Shown piece by piece: positions 19,339 to 28,530 of a DNA stretch of 64,000 bases. The stretch's first letter is position 1; each line of letters starts with the position of its first letter. The stretch comes from Bacteroidia bacterium. GTDB taxonomy: Bacteria; Bacteroidota; Bacteroidia; M30B66. The position numbers and the translations under genes were made by a program. The DNA is taken from positions 1-64,000 of the forward strand of contig JAGYKL010000007.1 in the NCBI GenBank assembly GCA_018401705.1. Reading direction: 5' to 3'. The notes beneath the pieces were generated by a model that was not told the DNA's origin, ran no database searches, and saw only the letters and a program-made list of their open reading frames with translations.

Positions 19339-20238
19339 CTAAGCGCGAGGATGAAATCCAATGATTACTTCTCGCAAGTATTCTCTATCAAGATGGGTGT
19401 AAATCTCTGTGGTAGTAATGCTTTCATGCCCCAACATTTCTTGTACTGCCCGTAAATCGGCTCCGCCTTCAACTAAAGATGTAGCAAAAGAGTGTCTGAA
19501 AGTGTGTGGACTAATTTTCTTTTTTAAACCTATCTTCTCGGCAAGAGATTTTATCATTAAAAAAACCATCACCCGACTGAGTCTTTTGCCACGTCTATTG
19601 AGGAAAACGATATCCTCTTCCCCCAAAAGGGGTTTAATTTTAACCCTTGAATACTGTAAATAATGCTCAAGCCTCTTTTTAACCATGGAGCCGGTTGGAA
19701 CAATCCTTTCTTTGTCGCCTTTACCTACAACCCTTAGAAAGCCGGCATTAAGATGCAAGTCTGAAATTTTAAGGTTTACTAGTTCAGAGACCCGCAATCC
19801 ACAACTATATAATGTTTCGAGAATAGCCCTGTTTCTTTCGCCTTCAGCAAGGCTTAAGTCAATAGCAGCTATAAGCTTGTCAATCTCCTCCATTGAGAGT
19901 ACATCGGGCAATTTACGTCCAAGCTTGGGTAAATCAATTAAGTCGGAAGGATCATCTTTAATTTCATTTTCAATTAACAGATAATGGAAAAATGACCTTA
20001 AACCAGAAATCATTCTAGCCTGCGACACTGGCTGCATTCCCAGTTCATTGCACCATTTAAGAAGGCCTCTTAAGTGCTCTGTTTGCACATGTAAAGGACT
20101 CACTGTCATTCCATGAGTTTCATAAAAGCTAACCAGCTTCATGATATCACGAACGTATGCCTGATTGGAATTCTCAGACAAAGACTTCTCAAGCTTCAAA
20201 TATGCTTTATAACCGCGGATGGCCGATTTCCAGTCCAT
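19339..20238 (-). CDS. xerD: Site-specific tyrosine recombinase XerD
   Basis: Resolves chromosome dimers at dif together with XerC. The 299-residue protein has the N-terminal SAM-like core-binding domain (about 1-90) and the catalytic domain with R149, K173, H245, R248, H271 and Y280, all in standard contexts (SCGLRVSEL, HTFRHSFAT, LGHESITTTEIYTH). Full length and complete active site argue for the housekeeping enzyme rather than a mobile-element integrase, and no att-like or phage genes flank it. It is divergent from aroQ, the two starts being only 23 bases apart. Confidence 0.92.
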   Translation of the reverse strand: MDWKSAIRGYKAYLKLEKSLSENSNQAYVRDIMKLVSFYETHGMTVSPLHVQTEHLRGLLKWCNELGMQPVSQARMISGLRSFFHYLLIENEIKDDPSDLIDLPKLGRKLPDVLSMEEIDKLIAAIDLSLAEGERNRAILETLYSCGLRVSELVNLKISDLHLNAGFLRVVGKGDKERIVPTGSMVKKRLEHYLQYSRVKIKPLLGEEDIVFLNRRGKRLSRVMVFLMIKSLAEKIGLKKKISPHTFRHSFATSLVEGGADLRAVQEMLGHESITTTEIYTHLDREYLREVIIGFHPRA

Positions 20239-20248
20239 TTTTCTGTTG

Positions 20249-20256
20249 TACTTTCG
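20249..20256 (+). promoter_or_regulatory. Possible -7 element for aroQ-bioD-bioA
   Basis: TACTTTCG differs from TAnnTTTG in one base and sits 5 bases before the aroQ ATG. If used with normal spacing, the transcript would begin at or next to the start codon (leaderless). Confidence 0.35.
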
Positions 20257-20261
20257 TGCGT

Positions 20262-20681
20262 ATGAAATTGCTCATTCTTAACGGACCAAATTTAAACCTT
20301 ATCGGCTCACGAGAACCCGATATTTATGGAAATGAGGATTTTGAAACAATGCTCACTGCATGGAAAAAGCAATATCCTCAAGTTGAATTAAATTATTTCC
20401 AAAGTAATATTGAAGGTGAAATCATTGATCAATTGCAAGTCTGTGAAGGCAAATATGATGGAATAATTATAAATGCAGGTGCTTACACGCATACTTCAAT
20501 TGCTATTGGCGATACTGTGAGAGCTATAAAAGTACCAGTAATTGAAGTGCATTTAAGTAATGTGATGAAACGAGAAGAATTTAGACATGTGAGTTATATT
20601 TCGCCTGCGGCTGATGGCGTTGTCTCAGGCTTTGGCATGAAAAGCTATGAGCTTGCAATTTTACATTTTATAAATTCTTGA
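20262..20681 (+). CDS. aroQ: 3-dehydroquinate dehydratase, type II
   Basis: Third step of the shikimate pathway, dehydrating 3-dehydroquinate. The 139-residue product is standard for the type II dodecameric enzyme. NGPNLNLIGSREPDIYG (7-23) contains the active-site tyrosine Y22; NAGAYTHTS and the C-terminal EVHLSN and SYISPAADGVVSGFG segments complete the substrate pocket. I start at the ATG at 20262 because the open frame upstream of it runs antisense into xerD and shows no family similarity. bioD begins 16 bases after the stop, suggesting a transcript shared with biotin genes. Confidence 0.94.
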   Translation: MKLLILNGPNLNLIGSREPDIYGNEDFETMLTAWKKQYPQVELNYFQSNIEGEIIDQLQVCEGKYDGIIINAGAYTHTSIAIGDTVRAIKVPVIEVHLSNVMKREEFRHVSYISPAADGVVSGFGMKSYELAILHFINS

Positions 20682-20697
20682 ATTTGAGAATAAAAGG

Positions 20698-21318
20698 ATG
20701 CGCGGTCAAAAGCCAATATTTATTACAGGAATAGGAACAGGAGTTGGAAAAACAGTTGCTAGCGCTATTATTTGTGAAGCTTTAAAAGCAGATTACTGGA
20801 AACCTATACAAGCTGGTGAATTGGAAAATAGCGATACGATAAAAGTAAGAACGCTTATTTCAAATAAAGAGAGCAAGTTCTTTGCAGAAGCGTATCAACT
20901 TCCTCACCCTCTTTCGCCGCATGCTTCTGCTGCTATGGCTAACATAGACGTTGATGTTAAAAAGATAAATATTCCATATAGCGAAAAGCAATTGATAATT
21001 GAAGGAGCCGGAGGTCTATTGGTTCCTTTGAATTATCATACATTATATATAGAGCTCATTAAAAACTGGAATGTTGAAGTAATCTTGGTGAGCCGCCATT
21101 ATCTTGGCAGTATCAATCACACTTTACTAAGTGCTGAAAGTCTTCTAGGCAGAAACATTCCTGTTAAAGGAATCATTTTCAATGGAGAAGAAAACTATCA
21201 TACAGAGGAAGTGATTTTAAAAATGACTGGCTTAAAAATGCTTGGGAGAATTGATGAAACCAAAAGAGTTACCAAGGCATTTATTAAAAAGCAATCGGAG
21301 AAATTTACAGAATTATGA
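20698..21318 (+). CDS. bioD: ATP-dependent dethiobiotin synthetase
   Basis: Closes the ureido ring of biotin, converting 7,8-diaminopelargonate, CO2 and ATP to dethiobiotin. The P-loop GTGVGKT lies at 13-19, WKPIQAG supplies the conserved lysine, and EGAGGLLVPL is the family's second signature. 206 residues is normal. Its stop overlaps the bioA start (ATGA at 21315-21318), a classic translational coupling, and the two catalyse consecutive biotin steps. Confidence 0.94.
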   Translation: MRGQKPIFITGIGTGVGKTVASAIICEALKADYWKPIQAGELENSDTIKVRTLISNKESKFFAEAYQLPHPLSPHASAAMANIDVDVKKINIPYSEKQLIIEGAGGLLVPLNYHTLYIELIKNWNVEVILVSRHYLGSINHTLLSAESLLGRNIPVKGIIFNGEENYHTEEVILKMTGLKMLGRIDETKRVTKAFIKKQSEKFTEL

Positions 21319-22592
21319 GTTTGCAGGAAAGAGATTCTAAAGTTATCTGGCATCCATTTACTCAGGTGGCAGAAAGTCAAGCTCCTGTAGCTATAGTTTC
21401 TGCTGAGGGGTGTTGGCTTACTGCCGATGATCACAAAAAATATCTCGATGGTACTTCTAGTTGGTGGGTAAATGCTCACGGACATGCACATCCGTATATT
21501 GCGCAAAAGATTTTTGAGCAGGCATCGAAGCTCGAACATATCATTTTTGCAGGCTTTACGCATGCTCCGGCGGTTGAACTTGCTGAGCGAGTTATTGCAA
21601 TGCTTCCCGGTAAACAGAGTCGTATTTTTTATTCCGACAATGGTTCAACATCTGTTGAAGTTGCTTTGAAAATGACTTTGCAGTATTTTCATAACCAGGG
21701 TGAAAAAAGAAATAAATTCATCGCATTCAGAAATGCCTATCATGGCGACACCTTTGGTGCGATGTCGGTAGCAGAAAGAAATGCATTCTCGGCTCCGTTT
21801 AATGATTTGTTGTTTGAAGTTGAATTTATTGATGCGCCAGAAAGTGCTGAATCGCAATCTGAAAATCAATTAGCTATGCATTTGGAGGCTGGCAATGTTG
21901 CCGGGTTTATTTTCGAACCTTTGGTTCAAGGTGCAAATGGAATGCGCATGCATTCGGCAGAGAGGTTGAGCAATATGATTGAGCTATGTCGCAAGCATGG
22001 AGTTTTGACAATAGCCGATGAGGTGTTTACAGGATTTTATAGAACCGGAAAAAAATTTGCAAGCTCCCATCTTATAGAGCAGCCTGATATTATGTGTTTG
22101 TCAAAAACCCTCACTGGAGGTACACTTCCTTTGGGAATTACAGCAGCTCCTGAGTTTATATATGATGCATTTATTAGCAATGACAAAAGAAAAACCTTTT
22201 TTCATGGTCATTCATTTACAGCTAATCCAATATCCTGCGCTGCAGCCATAGCCTCAATTGATTTATTAGAAAAAACAGAGTGCATTCAGAATATTGCCGA
22301 AATATCCAGGCAACATGAAGAATTCGCCAAAACAATTAATAATCATCCCTCGATTTTCGAGGTGAGACATTTGGGAACCATATTGGCCATTGAGCTGGAA
22401 ACTGAGGCAGAGCGAGGCTATATGAATCCAGTGGCTGCGGAAATAACCCAGTATTTTCTCAAACTAGGAATCTATTTAAGACCACTTGGAAATGTTATTT
22501 ACGTAACTCCTCCTTATGTAATTAATAAGGAGGAATTACAATTAATTTATAAAGCTATCAGGCAATTCCTTGAAAGTTATAGAGCTAGTTAA
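21315..22592 (+). CDS. bioA: Adenosylmethionine-8-amino-7-oxononanoate aminotransferase
   Basis: PLP enzyme making 7,8-diaminopelargonate for BioD, with S-adenosylmethionine as amino donor. WHPFTQ near the N-terminus and GTSSWWVNAHGH (46-57) are diagnostic of BioA. The PLP contacts are YSDNGSTSVEVALK (about 106-119) and ADEVFTG (234-240), and the Schiff-base lysine is K264 in SKTLTGG. 425 residues is normal. The end overlaps the convergent minus-strand gene by 8 bases. bioB, bioF, bioC and bioH are not in the window. Confidence 0.94.
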   Translation: MSLQERDSKVIWHPFTQVAESQAPVAIVSAEGCWLTADDHKKYLDGTSSWWVNAHGHAHPYIAQKIFEQASKLEHIIFAGFTHAPAVELAERVIAMLPGKQSRIFYSDNGSTSVEVALKMTLQYFHNQGEKRNKFIAFRNAYHGDTFGAMSVAERNAFSAPFNDLLFEVEFIDAPESAESQSENQLAMHLEAGNVAGFIFEPLVQGANGMRMHSAERLSNMIELCRKHGVLTIADEVFTGFYRTGKKFASSHLIEQPDIMCLSKTLTGGTLPLGITAAPEFIYDAFISNDKRKTFFHGHSFTANPISCAAAIASIDLLEKTECIQNIAEISRQHEEFAKTINNHPSIFEVRHLGTILAIELETEAERGYMNPVAAEITQYFLKLGIYLRPLGNVIYVTPPYVINKEELQLIYKAIRQFLESYRAS

Positions 22593-24294
22593 ATTTAATT
22601 CTTGCCAAAGCCGACTTCTCAAGTTTTAAATCTGAATATTCTGTGTAAACAATGCTAATTAAATCGCCTCTTTTATCTTTAAAATAAACTGTACCATCTA
22701 AAAGAGGCAGCATTTGTTTTCCCTTAGCTCCCGGGAGTGTTGGCCAGTAGACTTGCCAGAGTCCTTGTTGACCTATATCAGTAAATCTAAGTGCTGAGTT
22801 TAAACCCTTCCAAGTATCTAATAACATAATATCATCAGAATCGGTTGCTGGGTGAACAACTGGCTTTGAGTTTTTCTTGGGTTTAGAATTTACACCCGAG
22901 GCCAATTGGTTAAGAGGCTCCATGTTATTTTCGTTATCATTAAAGAGAATATGTGATTTTCCATCTTTTATAAAAACTATTGGGTTTAATGTATAGGTAA
23001 TTTGAGGAACCATCGAAAAGCGTGGAACGACTGTATTCCATTCAACAATTCCTGATTTATTGAACTTGCTAACAATAATAGAATTAGAATAATTTGTAAT
23101 GTTAGTGGGGCCTGAATATGAACTTTGAGTTATGCTGGTAATTGAATATTTAGCAATGCCAACTAAGGTAAAATCACCAACATCATTAACATGCAGTTCC
23201 TTGAGCGAAATATTTATTATTTCTGAATAATAACTCATAGCTCCATAAGTAGGAGTCAAATCTTTTACAAACAAAGCTTTCTTTTGATTATCTGTTAACT
23301 CTAAGGCTTCTACTTTTAGAAGAGTGCCAGAGCTTGGCTCAATCTGGGCTATGTAAGAGCCTGCAGAAAAAACTTTAGAAAGACCTGGAGGTTTTACTAC
23401 AAGGGTATATAAACCACAAACAAACACTTCTCCAGCAGGTGTAACGTTTATTAATCCAGTGAATGGATTCCCCTCTGATAGCTCTATATTATTCGAAGAT
23501 ACCTCACCGCCACGGGCGGGAATTCTTGTTACGTTAATCCAAATTTTACTTTCCCAGGATGGCTTGAGCGCTTCTGAAACAGCACTCAATACATAAAAAT
23601 TTCCACTTTCATCAATCTCAAAATCTTTAAGCTCTGCTCCCAATCCGCCACCCTTCAGTTCTATAGTCTCATCATTCAATATATTATTCTTAGTATCTAT
23701 TCTTCTTATATTAACTGAAGTTTTTATTGGTATGGATTTGTGAGCAAAATAAACGATTCCATACTGTTTTAACTGGTCAAAATATTTAACCTTGACGCCA
23801 CCTACATCGAATTGACTTTCATCCAATTGAGCTAATAATTTTGCTTTTGAAGTTAGGGGTTTCAATGTGTTAGCGTTTAAAGACCACACATGAATAAAGA
23901 AATTCTTGGTGCCCTTATCATGCAATGTTGTAAAAACCTGAAGTGTGTCTCCAATTAAACAGCTAAATTCAACATAGACATTCCCGGATCTCGTGACACC
24001 CTCTCCTTCAAACTCCGGAAAGGCTAGCAACTTAGTTTTATTCAAGGTTTCCTTGTTATAATATGCAACCCGCATAAATTTAAATGAGAATGAACCTCCT
24101 TTTAATAGTGAGATTGATGAAATACTTGGAATTCTAGACAAAACAAGATATTCAGAATTGGTTTCACCAATAAATGACTCTGAAATGAAGTCGTCTACTG
24201 AATTACTTTCACCTAAAGTAAAGACAGCTTCTTGAGCATAGGCCTTCACAGAAATAAGCAAGGCCAGTAATAAATATTTCAGCGTGTGTTTCAT
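22585..24294 (-). CDS. Secreted protein of unknown function, tandem paralogue 2
   Basis: I do not recognise the family. The product (569 aa from the ATG at 24294, which begins a clear signal peptide ending near KAYAQ) is an extracytoplasmic protein rich in short beta strands, like a beta-propeller. It is a close paralogue of the gene at 24582-26288, sharing the N-terminal FTLGESN..DFI and GETNSEYLVLS, the LNANTLKPLT segment, DNQKKALF and the C-terminal SALARIKFN. No lipobox and no T9SS sorting domain are visible. The last 8 bases overlap bioA on the other strand. Duplication followed by divergence is the simplest history. Confidence 0.7.
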   Translation of the reverse strand: MKHTLKYLLLALLISVKAYAQEAVFTLGESNSVDDFISESFIGETNSEYLVLSRIPSISSISLLKGGSFSFKFMRVAYYNKETLNKTKLLAFPEFEGEGVTRSGNVYVEFSCLIGDTLQVFTTLHDKGTKNFFIHVWSLNANTLKPLTSKAKLLAQLDESQFDVGGVKVKYFDQLKQYGIVYFAHKSIPIKTSVNIRRIDTKNNILNDETIELKGGGLGAELKDFEIDESGNFYVLSAVSEALKPSWESKIWINVTRIPARGGEVSSNNIELSEGNPFTGLINVTPAGEVFVCGLYTLVVKPPGLSKVFSAGSYIAQIEPSSGTLLKVEALELTDNQKKALFVKDLTPTYGAMSYYSEIINISLKELHVNDVGDFTLVGIAKYSITSITQSSYSGPTNITNYSNSIIVSKFNKSGIVEWNTVVPRFSMVPQITYTLNPIVFIKDGKSHILFNDNENNMEPLNQLASGVNSKPKKNSKPVVHPATDSDDIMLLDTWKGLNSALRFTDIGQQGLWQVYWPTLPGAKGKQMLPLLDGTVYFKDKRGDLISIVYTEYSDLKLEKSALARIKFN

Positions 24295-24520
24295 TATTTT
24301 TTTTTGCAGAAGCCCCAAATACGTGTATATCGTTGATTTTCAATGAATATTGAATATCAACACCCATAAAACTAATACAAAGTTTAGCTTCTGATTGATT
24401 TTTAAAACCTTTATGATTCTGCTTTAAATTGATAGTTAATTGTTGATTGCTCTTAAAATCAAAAGAAAGCTAAGAGGCATGAAGGTAATATCTATTATGC
24501 TTCACCATGACTTAAGGATA

Positions 24521-24568
24521 AAAAAAAGAGGAACTGCAACTGATTTTTAAACTATCAGGCAGTTCCTC
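24521..24568 (-). terminator. Intrinsic terminator of tandem paralogue 1
   Basis: Inverted repeat GAGGAACTGC (24528-24537) / GCAGTTCCTC (24559-24568), followed on the minus strand by seven T residues (24527-24521). It separates the transcripts of the two paralogues, so paralogue 2 probably has its own promoter in 24295-24520. Confidence 0.85.
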
Positions 24569-24581
24569 AAAAGCAATAAGA

Positions 24582-26288
24582 CTAGTTAATTTTAATTCTG
24601 GCCAATGCTGACTTCTTCAATCCGAACGGTCCATATTTGGTGTAAACAGAAGTGATTACATCTCCATTAGAATCCTTGTGTACAACAGTACCTTCAATAG
24701 CCGGGCATTTATCCTTTTCTTCTGCACCTTCAGGACTTAGCCAATCAACTTTCCAAAGTCCCATTTGATCTATCGTTGTAAATCTCAAAGCTGTGCTTTT
24801 TAAATTCCAAACTTCCATTTTTTCAATTTCATCTGACTCTGTAGGTGGGTAATCTTTTGGTTTGAACGGTTTTGAAGATGATGAACTTGACTTCTTGCCT
24901 GATGCTAATTGAGATAAAATAGGAATATTCTCTTCATCGTCATTGAAAAGTACATACGTTTTTCCTTTGTCAAAATATATGAGTGGATAAACAGCATAAC
25001 TCATAGAACTAAGAAAAGCTGACCTAGGAATAACTGTTTGCCAAGCCACTTCTCCTGAACTTTTAAACTTGCTCACAATTAATGAATTTGAGTAATATGT
25101 AATTCGGCTTGACTTAGTTGAAGAAGTAACCACTGTATATTGAGCAGATCCAACTAAGGTTGTATTGCCCATTTCGTCAACAACAAGCTTTTTAGGAAGC
25201 ATGCTATTCATTTCGCGATAATATGACCTTGCCGCAGAATTAGGATTCATACTCCTTGTATAAAGAGCTTTCTTTTGATTATCTGAAAGCTCTGCCTCAT
25301 CAATTTTTGTAACGTCACCTGTTGAAGTTGATATTTGTGCGACATACGAGCCTCCGAAAAATTCTTTTTCACCGTCTTTAGGATCGGTTAACATGGCATA
25401 ATAACCACAAACAAAAACATTTCCGTTGGGGCTTGTAGAAATCATACCATTAATTGGATTTCCTCCAGTTAATTCAATATCAGCAGATGTAATTGTACCA
25501 CCACCAGCAGGAATCATTGAAACTCTAATCCATCTTGCATCATCCCAACCTGGAAAAGGCTCCTCAGAAACTGCATTAATAAAGTACATATTTCCCTTTA
25601 AATCAATCTCAATATCTTTAATTCCTATGCCATGCTTTGTGCCTTGCATAGTTAATGATTCGTTACTTAAAGGCTTAAGTTGGTCATCTAATCGGATAAC
25701 ATGAATATTCGTCTCTTTTGTTTTTTTCGAATACTCAGTGTAGATAATTGCAAACTGCTTGATATAATCAAAGTACTCTATTGTAACTCTTTTCATATCA
25801 TCCCTTCCATTATCTTCAATTCTTGCAAGAAGCTTAGCTTTAGGGGTTAAAGGCTCAAGCGTGTTTACGTTTAATGGCCAAACATGCACCGTATAATCTT
25901 TTGCTTCTTTATCCCATGCAGAAGTAAACATATTTAATGTATCACCTTTAATTTCAACTGCTTCTAGTATAATCTTTCCTGTTTTGGTAATTGATTCGCC
26001 TTGGAATTCAGGAAATTTTAGCAGCTTAGTTTTATTCAAGGTTGATTTATCCATATAAGCAACTTTCAAATCCTTGATTGAAGTCACAGAATTGGATAAA
26101 GCCGATGAAAGTGTGAGTCCGAATACCCATGAAAGCACCATGTATTCTGATTTTGTTTCTCCAAGTAATTCTTGAGGAATAAAATCTGTAGTAGCATTGG
26201 ACTCACCAACGCTAAAAGTAGGAACTTGAGCTCTTAGATTATTAATAAGACATAATACAGCAAGCAAGTATGGTAAAAATTTTTTCAT
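24582..26288 (-). CDS. Secreted protein of unknown function, tandem paralogue 1
   Basis: A 568-residue exported protein with a signal peptide (about residues 1-20, ending NLRAQ). It shares with its downstream neighbour the FSVGESN..DFI opening, GETKSEYMVLS, LNVNTLEPLTPKAKLLA, DNQKKALYTRS, the VSKFKSSGEVAWQTVIPR region and the closing SALARIKIN. The repeated short hydrophobic strands separated by acidic turns suggest a beta-propeller-like fold, and a Ser/Lys-rich loop (KKSSSSSSKPFK) sits late in the protein. No catalytic motif is obvious and there is no T9SS domain. I cannot assign a function. Confidence 0.7.
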   Translation of the reverse strand: MKKFLPYLLAVLCLINNLRAQVPTFSVGESNATTDFIPQELLGETKSEYMVLSWVFGLTLSSALSNSVTSIKDLKVAYMDKSTLNKTKLLKFPEFQGESITKTGKIILEAVEIKGDTLNMFTSAWDKEAKDYTVHVWPLNVNTLEPLTPKAKLLARIEDNGRDDMKRVTIEYFDYIKQFAIIYTEYSKKTKETNIHVIRLDDQLKPLSNESLTMQGTKHGIGIKDIEIDLKGNMYFINAVSEEPFPGWDDARWIRVSMIPAGGGTITSADIELTGGNPINGMISTSPNGNVFVCGYYAMLTDPKDGEKEFFGGSYVAQISTSTGDVTKIDEAELSDNQKKALYTRSMNPNSAARSYYREMNSMLPKKLVVDEMGNTTLVGSAQYTVVTSSTKSSRITYYSNSLIVSKFKSSGEVAWQTVIPRSAFLSSMSYAVYPLIYFDKGKTYVLFNDDEENIPILSQLASGKKSSSSSSKPFKPKDYPPTESDEIEKMEVWNLKSTALRFTTIDQMGLWKVDWLSPEGAEEKDKCPAIEGTVVHKDSNGDVITSVYTKYGPFGLKKSALARIKIN

Positions 26289-26659
26289 TCGCTTTTTTCT
26301 GCCAAGATATTTCTATAATAAATATCACACAATGCCAATTCATTAAATTTATATAATAACATATGTCTATTCGGAAGTCTTACTGTTAAATTATATTACA
26401 CAAATTAAGATTTTGAGAACTTTAGGAAAATCAAGCTCTATTTTATTGGAAAATTTAAAATACTATTTGCGAAATAATTCTTGATTTAAACGAGTCGTAT
26501 TTCAAATTAATGAATCACTGCTGTCAAAATCAGTAAAAACACCTAGGCTAACAAATAATGCTGTTTGCGAACAAACTCCCAGTTTATATTATTGTAATTA
26601 GACATCGAAGTTAAAACATTCATGGAATATCTTGTATTTGACGTAAAATTGTGCTCATT
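26289..26659. other. Divergent intergenic region
   Basis: About 370 AT-rich bases between the minus-strand paralogue 1 and the plus-strand membrane protein. It must hold promoters for both, but I found no exact TAnnTTTG and no gene, tRNA or strong hairpin in it. Confidence 0.4.
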
Positions 26660-27223
26660 ATGAAAAATCAACCACAATTCGATTCAGAAAGAATACAGAT
26701 TAATACAAATGGTGAAGACACTGAGATAATCATCTCCGGTAAAATCCCTCAGAATCAATTTATCATGCTGAGTGCCTGGGTTTTAGCATGGAGTATTTCG
26801 GGCATTTATGTCTTGATTCAATTATTTGGTGATTTACCCCAAGAAACTAAATCTTTCATGATGGTTTGGCTGGCATTCTGGTTTTATTTCGAATATAAAA
26901 TAGGTAGTGCCTGGCTTTGGAGAAAGTACGGAAGAGAAGTCATAAAAATCGGAGAGGAAAAAACTCAGCTTCGATTTGAAGTAGCCTACGGCGGAAAAGG
27001 GTTTGAGTTTGATACCGATTCACTGCGTGATTTTCATTTGCTCGAATCGAAAAAAGGAGTCTTTATAAAGAATTATTTCGATTCTTTTTGGGTTGTTGGA
27101 GGAGAGAGCGTTGGCTTTTATGTTTCCGGAAAACTAAAAATGCTTGGCAGACAATTGTCTGAAAAAGATGCCGAAAAGCTTATGAAATTCATTCAGGCTA
27201 AGGTGAAAAGATTTGGCAAATGA
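26660..27223 (+). CDS. Small inner-membrane protein of unknown function
   Basis: 187 residues from the ATG at 26660 (a GTG three codons earlier is possible). Two adjacent hydrophobic helices (FIMLSAWVLAWSISGIYVLI and SFMMVWLAFWFYFEY) lie in the first half. They are followed by a soluble domain with strands (EVIKIGEEKTQLRFEVAYGG, FHLLESKKGVFIKNYF) that resembles the bPH-like domains found after paired helices in bacterial membrane proteins. That resemblance is my inference. The stop overlaps the start of the kelch gene (ATGATGA at 27220), so the two are likely translated from one message. Confidence 0.6.
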   Translation: MKNQPQFDSERIQINTNGEDTEIIISGKIPQNQFIMLSAWVLAWSISGIYVLIQLFGDLPQETKSFMMVWLAFWFYFEYKIGSAWLWRKYGREVIKIGEEKTQLRFEVAYGGKGFEFDTDSLRDFHLLESKKGVFIKNYFDSFWVVGGESVGFYVSGKLKMLGRQLSEKDAEKLMKFIQAKVKRFGK

Positions 27224-28521
27224 TGAAAATTGCATATTCACTCTTTTTCGTGGTTTTGATGCATTTTTATGCTGATGCTCAGTTTAATCTGGAGACTTTG
27301 AGTCCCTTGCCCGAACCTTTGAGCAACGGTGCTATTGAACATGCTCGAGTAAATGGAGAGGATTTTATTTATGTGTGGGGTGCATTAGATTCAACAAGAA
27401 GTGCTGAGGGTATTCACCAAAGAGGCTATACACTTGATGTGAATGCTAATTTATGGACTACCCTACCCGATTTACCTGATACTACAAGAAAACTGGCTCT
27501 ATCGGCAAGCAGAATTGGTGACATAATATATGTAGTTGGAGGATATCATGTTTTGTCAAATGGAAATGAGGTTTCTTCAAATAAAGTCCATCGGTTTTCT
27601 GTTTCACAGAATGCTTTTCTGAGCGATGCGAGCCCTATACCTGTAGCAATTGATGATCAAGTTCAGACGATTTATCGAGATAGTTTAATCTATATTATTA
27701 CAGGATGGAGCAATACCGGAAATGTTGGAGATGTTCAGGTTTACAACCCACAAACCGATACTTGGAATGCGGCAACGCCAGTTCCTGTGGTTGGCGGCTT
27801 TAGAGCATTTGGCGCTTCAGGCTGCATAGTTGGAGATACGATTTACTACTTTGGTGGAGCATCGAGCAGTGGCATTAATTTTCCGGCATCGAACCGACTT
27901 TGCAAGGGTTATATTAATCCGGAGAACCCTTTGGAAATCGCCTGGGAGTCGTCAATTCCCGATTCGAATTTGAGGCGATATCGTTCAGCATGTATTGTTG
28001 CGGGTGCATTCCCCCACTGGGTGGGGGGAAGTTCAATTTCCTATAATTATGATGGTATTGCGTACAATGGAAGTGGCGCTGTGAATCCGGAAGAGAATAT
28101 TTTAAAATGGAATCGATCGTCATTTGAGGTAATAGCGCTAGAAGGTTTACCAATGGATATTAGGGCTGTCGCCCGGATGGATGATTCTACCTGGGTCATT
28201 GCTGGCGGAATGATTGGTGGACCTCAGGTGAGTGATTTTGTTTGGAAACTAAGTTTTTCAAATCCCTCAGGATTACACAACTTAAAGACCGATTTGAAAC
28301 TTTATCCTGTCCCGGTTGATCAGGTATTAAAGATTGAAACAAACAAGCAGATTGACTTTTGGAGTATTCTTGATTATTCACTTCAGGAAATAAAATATGG
28401 TGTTCATCAAAATGCCGGAGCTTTAGAACTTGAATTAGCTGACCTTTGCGATGGAGTTTATTGGTTGAGGCTGCATCACCCGAGAGGGGAAACCACATTT
28501 AAGAAGTTCATTAAGCGATAA
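27220..28521 (+). CDS. Secreted kelch-repeat protein with T9SS sorting domain
   Basis: After a signal peptide (SLFFVVLMHFYADAQ), about 330 residues contain kelch repeats, recognisable from GDIIYVVGGYHV, YNPQTDTWNAATPVP, GDTIYYFGGAS and WVIAGGMIGG. These should fold as a six- or seven-bladed beta-propeller, a binding platform outside the cell. The last 75 residues (LKLYPVPVDQVLKIETN ... GVYWLRLHH ... FKKFIKR) are a type A T9SS sorting domain. The start could be the ATG at 27220 or the next one at 27223. Overlap with the upstream membrane-protein gene suggests cotranscription; ligand unknown. Confidence 0.83.
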   Translation: MMKIAYSLFFVVLMHFYADAQFNLETLSPLPEPLSNGAIEHARVNGEDFIYVWGALDSTRSAEGIHQRGYTLDVNANLWTTLPDLPDTTRKLALSASRIGDIIYVVGGYHVLSNGNEVSSNKVHRFSVSQNAFLSDASPIPVAIDDQVQTIYRDSLIYIITGWSNTGNVGDVQVYNPQTDTWNAATPVPVVGGFRAFGASGCIVGDTIYYFGGASSSGINFPASNRLCKGYINPENPLEIAWESSIPDSNLRRYRSACIVAGAFPHWVGGSSISYNYDGIAYNGSGAVNPEENILKWNRSSFEVIALEGLPMDIRAVARMDDSTWVIAGGMIGGPQVSDFVWKLSFSNPSGLHNLKTDLKLYPVPVDQVLKIETNKQIDFWSILDYSLQEIKYGVHQNAGALELELADLCDGVYWLRLHHPRGETTFKKFIKR

Positions 28522-28530
28522 CATAAAGAC

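Noticed and set aside
19339-20238. Tyrosine recombinase as a sign of a mobile element
   Set aside because: Sequence and length match housekeeping XerD and no integration sites or cargo flank it.
15720-24565. Shared 14-mer ACTATCAGGCAGTT in the adhesin leader (around 15720) and a terminator (around 24551)
   Set aside because: Pairs of 14-mers this size are expected by chance in 64 kb.
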